A DNA stretch of 21,308 bases, taken from NCBI GenBank assembly GCA_030036985.1, contig JASHSD010000906.1, positions 1 to 21,308 of the forward strand, given 5' to 3'. The notes beneath the pieces were generated by a model. That model saw only the letters and a list, made by a program, of their open reading frames with translations, did no database searches and was not told where the DNA came from. Of the stretch, positions 20,399 to 21,308 are shown piece after piece. The DNA comes from Bryobacteraceae bacterium (lineage in GTDB: Bacteria; Acidobacteriota; Terriglobia; Bryobacterales; Bryobacteraceae). The stretch's first letter is position 1. Each line of letters starts with the position of its first letter. The position numbers and the translations under genes are program-made.

Positions 20399-21308
20399 CT
20401 ACGGCAGCGCGAACGTGTGAACCGCTCTCCCGGCGACGATCGCCACGTACTCCTTGCCGTTCTTACCCTGATACACCATCGGGTTCGCATTGCCCTGCGC
20501 TCCCAGATCGAAGCTCCAGAGCTCCTTGCCGTTCTTCGAATCGATCGCGCGGAATCGATTGTCCGGCACCGAGCCGATGAAGATAAGACCGCCCGCGGTC
20601 GCCGTAGGTCCGGCGAACGAACTGCCGGAGCGGCCGGTATTCTGCTTGCCCGGGGGCAGCTGCGGCGTGATTCCGAGCGGCACGTGCCAGGCGAAGTCGC
20701 CGGTCTTCACGTCCACCGCGTAAAGCTCGCCCCATGGTGGTTTCTGGCATGGCCATGTCCCGATCACCTTGCCGTTCGCGTCCTTCACCTGTGCGCTGAA
20801 CGTGAAAAACGGGCCGCCGCCATCCACGCTCGCGCGCGAATACTCGAGCTTCGATCCGTTCTCGTCGAAAGAGTATTGAACTCCCGGCCTCTTCTTTTCG
20901 GTCCAGCCGATCTGCCCCATGTCCTGCACGTAAGCGAAGACGTATCCCTGCTTCGGATCGATTGCTGTTCCGCCCCAGTCCGTGCCGCCGGTGGCGCCGG
21001 GGAAGATGATGGTCGAACGCGGCGGTTTGCCGTCCTCGTGATACAGAAACGGCGTGAAGGCGCCGGCGTTGTAGAAGCCGCCCGAGCGATCATACAGGGC
21101 CTTGCAGGCGGCCGCGTGCTCAGGCGTGGTGTCGTCCGCGGTCACCAGGTCTTCGGGCTTGAAATCGATGCGGCCCAGATGCGGCGGCTTTACCGGAAAC
21201 GGCTGCGTCGGCGAATACCATTCGCCGGGCACGTCGCCCTTGGCCACAGGGCGCTCCTCAACTCCGAAAACCGGCTTGCCGGTCACGCGATCGAGAATAT
21301 ACATCCAG
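20399..21308 (-). CDS. PQQ-dependent dehydrogenase, glucose-dehydrogenase-like, C-terminal part (5' end outside window)
   Basis: The reading frame is open to the window edge; ATG 21304 is internal, because YILDRVTGKPVF follows a Trp codon as in propeller blades and the family's N-terminal half is missing. At least 301 residues are present. Blade motifs include AVDVKTGDFAWHVPLG and AIDSKNGKELWSFDLG, with GATGGTDWGGTAIDPKQGYVF, the conserved segment of membrane-bound quinoprotein glucose dehydrogenases and related enzymes. NTGRSGSSFAGPTATAGGLI and NPMVYQGKNGKEYVAIVAGR close the chain. It probably oxidises a sugar or polyol at the outer side of the inner membrane, but the domain that would show a membrane anchor or haem is not visible. 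It converges on the secreted-protein gene across the hairpin at 20354. Confidence 0.88.
   Translation of the reverse strand, partial: WMYILDRVTGKPVFGVEERPVAKGDVPGEWYSPTQPFPVKPPHLGRIDFKPEDLVTADDTTPEHAAACKALYDRSGGFYNAGAFTPFLYHEDGKPPRSTIIFPGATGGTDWGGTAIDPKQGYVFAYVQDMGQIGWTEKKRPGVQYSFDENGSKLEYSRASVDGGGPFFTFSAQVKDANGKVIGTWPCQKPPWGELYAVDVKTGDFAWHVPLGITPQLPPGKQNTGRSGSSFAGPTATAGGLIFIGSVPDNRFRAIDSKNGKELWSFDLGAQGNANPMVYQGKNGKEYVAIVAGRAVHTFALP

Overview
The window looks like chromosomal DNA of a GC-rich soil Acidobacteriota, most probably of the Solibacter/Bryobacter type. This is an inference from family content: YXWGXW-repeat envelope proteins, remnants of the soil-associated TIGR03435 family, a DUF6152 protein, PQQ beta-propeller dehydrogenases beside a Planctomycetes/Acidobacteria-style haem-binding cytochrome c, and many small toxin-antitoxin pairs. 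No rRNA, tRNA, CRISPR array, transposase or phage gene was seen.

Layout. 1-1768 (+): an envelope group made of a YXWGXW protein cut by the window edge, a small secreted helical protein and a small lipoprotein, closed by a nested palindrome at 1771-1834. 1851-3131 (-): an EmrA/HlyD-type periplasmic adaptor, divergent from lolA and a GspF/PilC-type inner-membrane protein (3172-5096), which are coupled by a one-base stop/start overlap. 5093-7383: the start and end of TIGR03435-type proteins survive as fragments on either side of a compact four-gene minus-strand operon (5355-6861) of unknown function.

7413-10973 is rich in toxin-antitoxin genes: a DUF433/DUF5615 pair, a Spinster-type MFS transporter, a short Xre/MbcA/ParS-type antitoxin with a RES toxin, and a second DUF433/DUF5615 pair whose PIN-like gene carries a one-base frameshift.

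11010-15863: a SWIM zinc-finger SNF2 helicase, also broken by one base, is divergent from a DUF6880-like protein. Next comes a two-gene unit of a 70-residue protein and a zinc-ribbon DUF2293 protein. This cluster is the best candidate for an uncharacterised nucleic-acid-related system.

15902-21308: an exported oxidative-metabolism region with a DUF6152 protein, a START-like secreted protein, a PQQ alcohol dehydrogenase, a cytochrome c, a secreted protein of unknown function and the C-terminal part of a glucose-dehydrogenase-like PQQ protein. The dehydrogenases probably oxidise alcohols or sugars in the periplasm and pass electrons to the cytochrome.

The two single-base frameshifts lie about 2 kb apart and both fall at two-base homopolymers. 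They may be real decay or assembly errors, and raw reads should be checked before either gene is called dead.
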